From assembly GCA_937138675.1 (NCBI GenBank), contig CAKZPG010000020.1:1-35371 (forward strand): a DNA stretch of 35,371 nucleotides. Reading direction: 5' to 3'. The DNA is from an uncultured archaeon (GTDB lineage: Archaea > Halobacteriota > Halobacteria > Halobacteriales > Haloferacaceae). A program made the translations under genes and the position numbers. How positions within the stretch are numbered: position 1 is the stretch's first letter; each line of letters opens with the position of its first letter. The notes below the pieces were generated by a model. The model was given only the letters and a program-made list of their open reading frames with translations, was not told the DNA's origin and did no database searches. Shown here one piece after another: positions 32,377 through 35,371 of the stretch.

Positions 32377-33342
32377 ATGGCGACCGACACCCACGACGAG
32401 TCGCATCGCTCACAGACTGACGACCCACTCGATCTTACAGACACCGCCGGCCGCGCCGACCGGATGCGCGACGCGGTCGACGACTGGCTCGCCGAACTCA
32501 ACGACGCGGTTGGCGAGGCTCGCGCCTTCGACCACTTTCAGCGGTGGCTCAACGCCCAGACGGCGTTTCACGACTACTCTGACCGGAACGCCTTGTTGAT
32601 CAGACGGTAGTGTCCCGAGGCGACCCGCGTCGCGGGCTACCGGACGTGGCAGGAGGAGTTCGACCGGCACGTCTGCGAGAGCGAGTCGGCGATCTGGATC
32701 TGGGCGCCGACCACCGCGCCGGCGTATCCGGACTGCGGGAACAGCCCCTCGTACCGGAGCCACGACGACTGTACCAACGACACCCCGCCGGCGGACTGGG
32801 CGACGGACGTCGTCGGCTTTCGGCCCGCCGCCGTCTTCGACGTCTCCAAGACGGCGGGCGAGTCGCTGCCCGACCTTGACACGACGGCACGGGGTGGTGA
32901 TGCCGACCTCCTCGAACGCGTCGTCAATGCCGGGCGTGCGGCTATCGATATGACCGTCGACCTCATTCAACCCGGCCCGTGGCCCCACGGCGAGGCAGCG
33001 GGGGTCTGCGACTACGGCGCGAGCGACCGGCCAGCGGTGCGCGTGCAGCGCCGCGACCCGGGGGCAACGGCGGGCACGCTCCTCCACGAGTACGCATACG
33101 CGGTGCTCCACAACGGCGCACTCGACAAGACGGAGCAGGCCGCCCGCGAGGTTGAGGCCGAGACGGTCGTGTATCTCGCCGGGCGGCGCCTCGGGCTCGA
33201 CACAACCCACTCGGCGCGGTATCTCGCGGCGGGGGACGGCGACACCGAGGCGACGGTTCGGGAGCGCCTTGAGCGGATTCAGCGGGCGACACGAGAGATT
33301 CTCGCGGCGGTATCAGACGAGCGTATGGGGAAGTTGGCATAG
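32377..33342 (+). pseudogene. ArdC-like antirestriction/metallopeptidase gene with internal stop
   Basis: One continuous frame of ~320 codons interrupted by TAG at 32608-32610. The first part (DAVDDWLAELNDAVGEARA, HDYSDRNALLIRR) is the ArdC-like ssDNA-binding domain. After the stop it resumes CPEATRVAGYRTWQEE, then a Cys-rich loop, and ends in an ImmA/IrrE-type peptidase domain. Family members have Gln at the stop position, so CAG became TAG. The zinc motif HExxH reads HEYAY (residues 237-241): His to Tyr, also a C-to-T change. ArdC proteins protect incoming DNA from restriction; this copy is probably inactive. Confidence 0.85.
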
Positions 33343-33565
33343 CTCTGTCGACCCAAAACCACCGGAACAGCGTGGAAAAGCGCGGGGCACGTCGACCCGT
33401 TCGACGGTGTCGTCAGGCCGGTGCGTCGTTGCCGTCGAAGAGGCTGACACTATTGCCCCCCTCGCCACTGTCGGCGTGGAGGGCAGTCTGTACGTCTCAC
33501 TCACGACAGACGCGCCGAGCTGTCCCGGCGGTGACGACGGGGTCGAACGCGTCGGGGGGCTGGAA

Positions 33566-34009
33566 TCAGCCGGTCGACGCGATCTCCTGTTCGATCTCGT
33601 CGAACAGGGCCTGGACGCGCGCTTCGATATCGTCCCGGATCGCCCGGACCGCGTCGAGGTCCTGTCCGTCGGGATCTTCGAGCGCCCAGTCTCGGATATC
33701 GACGTCTGAAGCGTTGGCGTCGAGTTCGAGTGTCGAACATCCCATGGTGGCGACGTAGTCACACGATTCGAGCTCCTCGGTCGAGATGTTCTGAGGCGTC
33801 CGGTCCGAGAGGTCGATCCCGTTCTCCTGCATCACGTCGACGACTTCCTCGTGGACGTGGTCTGCGGGGTGTGTGCCGCCAGTGAGGATGTCGACGTCGG
33901 TGCCGAGCCCGCGCTGTGCGCGTTCGCGTTCGGCAAACGCAGTCGACATCTGCGACCGCCCGGCGTTCTGTACGCACATAAACGCGGCGCGAATCGGTGT
34001 GTCGGCCAT
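33566..34009 (-). CDS. arsC: Arsenate reductase, low-MW phosphatase type
   Basis: 147 aa. FMCVQNAGRSQMS holds the CX5R active site, Cys12 to Arg18. TPQNISTEELESCDYVATMGCS follows, with Cys residues for the thiol relay; RDWALEDPDGQDLDAVRAIRDDI contains the catalytic DPxG-type aspartate. It reduces arsenate to arsenite using thioredoxin-type donors. The start overlaps the arsR stop by one base (TGATG), indicating an operon. No ArsB, Acr3 or ArsA pump is encoded here, so arsenite export must rely on other loci. Confidence 0.92.
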   Translation of the reverse strand: MADTPIRAAFMCVQNAGRSQMSTAFAERERAQRGLGTDVDILTGGTHPADHVHEEVVDVMQENGIDLSDRTPQNISTEELESCDYVATMGCSTLELDANASDVDIRDWALEDPDGQDLDAVRAIRDDIEARVQALFDEIEQEIASTG

Positions 34010-34404
34010 CAGGCGTCCCCCTGAGTGTCGTCGAGGGCCATCAAAAGCGCCTCGGCACGGTCGGACACGTCGTAGTATCGCCAGTTACCCTCCTTTCGCC
34101 GCGTGACGAGGCCGGCGTCGAAGAGGTCGGAGAGGGCGTGACTGATGGCGCTGTTACTGACGTCCACGATCGGATTGATCTCACAGACACACATCTCTCG
34201 GTCCGTGGCGTTCAGGAGCCGAACGATAGTGTATCGCGTTTCGCTCCCCAGTGTACTGAGAGCGGTGAGGTCGGACTCCGGATGTGCGGGAAGCTCCGAG
34301 CGATGCGCCTGAAGCGACGCCAGTCTGTCTTTGACGTCGTCGTCACAGCACTCACCGAGTTCGTCGGTAAGGAGTCGCTTGAGTCGCTCCGTTTGCTGGC
34401 TCAC
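34009..34404 (-). CDS. arsR: ArsR-family metalloregulatory repressor
   Basis: 131 aa from a GTG at 34404 (VSQQTERLKRLLTDELGE), 28 nt after a TATA-like box, so leaderless; the track's upstream TTG is unlikely. The N-terminus has ECCDDDV. The winged helix is LSTLGSETRYTIVRLLNATDREMCVCEINPIVDVSNSAISHALSDLF, with the ELCVC-type metal box as MCVCEI before the recognition helix. Release from DNA on binding As(III)/Sb(III) is the family's known role. It heads the arsR-arsC operon with a palindrome over the start site. Confidence 0.93.
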   Translation of the reverse strand: MSQQTERLKRLLTDELGECCDDDVKDRLASLQAHRSELPAHPESDLTALSTLGSETRYTIVRLLNATDREMCVCEINPIVDVSNSAISHALSDLFDAGLVTRRKEGNWRYYDVSDRAEALLMALDDTQGDA

Positions 34405-34406
34405 GA

Positions 34407-34436
34407 ATGAGTAATTGCACAATCCCTCATATAACT
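34407..34436 (-). promoter_or_regulatory. arsR operator palindrome and TATA box
   Basis: A 24-bp imperfect palindrome, ATGAG-N2-ATTG-N2-CAAT-N2-CTCAT (34407-34430), lies between the TATA-like TTATAT (34428-34434 region, minus strand) and the GTG start at 34404. Nine of twelve base pairs are symmetric. The position would block transcription initiation, as expected for an ArsR operator. Confidence 0.7.
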
Positions 34437-34622
34437 ATCACGGTCGGCTTCATCTCCCTGTTGTCGAGATCGGAGTCCTTTGTGCGGCCGTCGAACGCGT
34501 CCGTTGAGACGTTCACACCCGACGTCCACGCCCCGGTGCGAGCGTCAGCTGGTTGGCGCGACCGGCTCCAAGCGTTCCTACAGCGGAATCCACCACCCGG
34601 CGTCGACGTCGGCGTCCTCAGC

Positions 34623-34665
34623 GTGACATCCTCCTCGCCGTAAACGACGAGGCTTCCCACGCATG
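34623..34665 (-). repeat. Right end of the TnpB element
   Basis: Minus strand GTGGGAAGCCTCGTCG-TTTA-CGGCGAGGAGGATGTCAC: near-perfect stem with TTTA loop and a GATGTCAC terminus, ~12 bp after the TnpB stop. This is the IS1341-type right end, and in such elements it overlaps the 3' part of the omega RNA guide. Confidence 0.75.
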
Positions 34666-34676
34666 TGGAATACCAG

Positions 34677-35371
34677 TCAGTCGTCGCTGGCAGAGGGTTT
34701 CGACTCTTCGTAGGCCGTGAGCGTCATCTGCGCTGGTACGCTCTTCTCACGGTGAGTCGTGGCGGTGTCACAACCGCTCCCATCCCGTGGCGAGTCATCG
34801 CGTTCCGCCTTGTCAAGCGGGACGCTCTCTCCCCACGGGTCAATCCGTCGTGCGATATTCGCGGAAGCGTTGATGTCGGCCTGAAACGTCGAAACGTGGC
34901 AGTCGTCGTTCGGACACCGAAACTCGGCTTGAGAGTCCCGCCGACCGATACGGTGGCACGAGTGGCACGTCTTCGAGGTGTACGCTGGATTCGCGTACTC
35001 GACCGGGATGCCTGCTTCCGTCGCCTTGTCCTCGATGCGTCCTTGCAGTCGGGCGAACGCCCACGAGTGAAGCCGACGGTTCATGTACTTCCCGTAGTCG
35101 AGACGCTCACGGATGTACGTCAAGTCCTCCATCACTAACACCGGATTCTCGTACTGCTTGGCGTACTCGACGGCTTGCCGAGACGCCTTCTCCACGATGT
35201 CGGTGAGCGCGTTCTGGTAGTGCGAGAAGCGGTCTTCAATCCGCCACTCGGATGCGTCACGCTCTTGGAGTCGTTTCAGGGTCGTGTGCATCTCTTTGCG
35301 GAGATGCTTCGCTCTACTTCCGCTACACACGAACGGGTCAGTCGGAGAACCGTCCTTGAGGGCACAGCCCG
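34677..35371 (-). mobile_element. tnpB: IS1341-type TnpB (OrfB), C-terminal part, 5' end off window
   Basis: The frame is open to the right edge; the GTG at 35330 in the track is internal (GCALKDGSPTDPF precedes it). RuvC-II Glu lies in PVLVMEDLTYIRERL. YTSKTCHSCHRIGRRD...FRCPNDDC is the four-cysteine zinc ribbon. RuvC-III Asp is in QADINASANIARRID. The Ser/Asp-rich tail ends the protein. The RuvC-I segment is outside the window. TnpB is the RNA-guided nuclease ancestor of Cas12; no TnpA is visible. The coding sequence is intact as far as seen. Confidence 0.92.

Noticed and set aside
33343-33565. Plus-strand frame VVAVEEADTIAPLATVGVEG between ardC and arsC
   Set aside because: Short stretch of plausible coding composition, but no start, no family and it runs antisense into arsC.
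1-35371. CRISPR array
   Set aside because: No regularly spaced direct repeats with unique spacers were seen.

Overview
The window is haloarchaeal chromosome or megaplasmid sequence. Evidence: high GC, acidic predicted proteins, a cdrL-cdrS-ftsZ2 cell-division locus, Bat-type (HTH_10), TRAM and UspA proteins, many leaderless starts about 25-28 nt after TATA-like boxes, and frequent remnants of IS200/IS605 (IS1341-type) TnpB elements. I cannot name the species.

Layout. 0-2 kb: a minus-strand division cluster (cdrL, cdrS, ftsZ2 running off the left edge) with GTAAGAC-type inverted repeats before cdrL and cdrS. 2-7.6 kb: a stand-alone lipoate-ligase C-terminal domain, a membrane-anchored molybdopterin (sulfite-oxidase fold) oxidoreductase, a Bat-like regulator, a site-2-protease-type membrane metalloprotease and a glycine-rich small protein. 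7.7-12.5 kb: a 3-hydroxyisobutyrate-dehydrogenase-like enzyme, an aldehyde dehydrogenase, a small zinc protein, a methyltransferase, an HNH protein, a 30-residue membrane peptide missing from the ORF track, and UspA. 12.8-17.1 kb: the most interesting block, an Orc1/Cdc6 ATPase followed by a tightly packed RecA-like/small helical protein/PolB2-like operon. A 15-bp sequence is repeated exactly upstream of both transcription units. The polymerase lacks the first motif-C aspartate and visible exonuclease motifs, and the RecA-like protein lacks a Walker A lysine. This suggests an archaeal analogue of bacterial ImuA/ImuB/DnaE2 mutasomes.

17-25.4 kb: TRAM protein, D12-class adenine methylase, membrane proteins, a family 2 glycosyltransferase, an acetyltransferase, a mosaic pseudogene and a photolyase. 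25.4-25.8 kb: transposon ends and a predicted branched hairpin. 25.9-31 kb: EamA-type transporter with no clear start, a DrrAB-like ABC exporter, a Gfo/Idh/MocA oxidoreductase and an Lrp regulator. 31-35.4 kb: a deleted Mrp-antiporter remnant, a CBS-zinc protein, an ArdC-like antirestriction pseudogene, an arsR-arsC operon with a clear palindromic operator, and the C-terminal part of a TnpB with its right end.

The right half is a decaying accessory region: truncated genes, a nonsense mutation, paralogous gene fragments 9 kb apart and solo transposon ends. All assignments come from reading the sequence and recalled family features; no database search was run.
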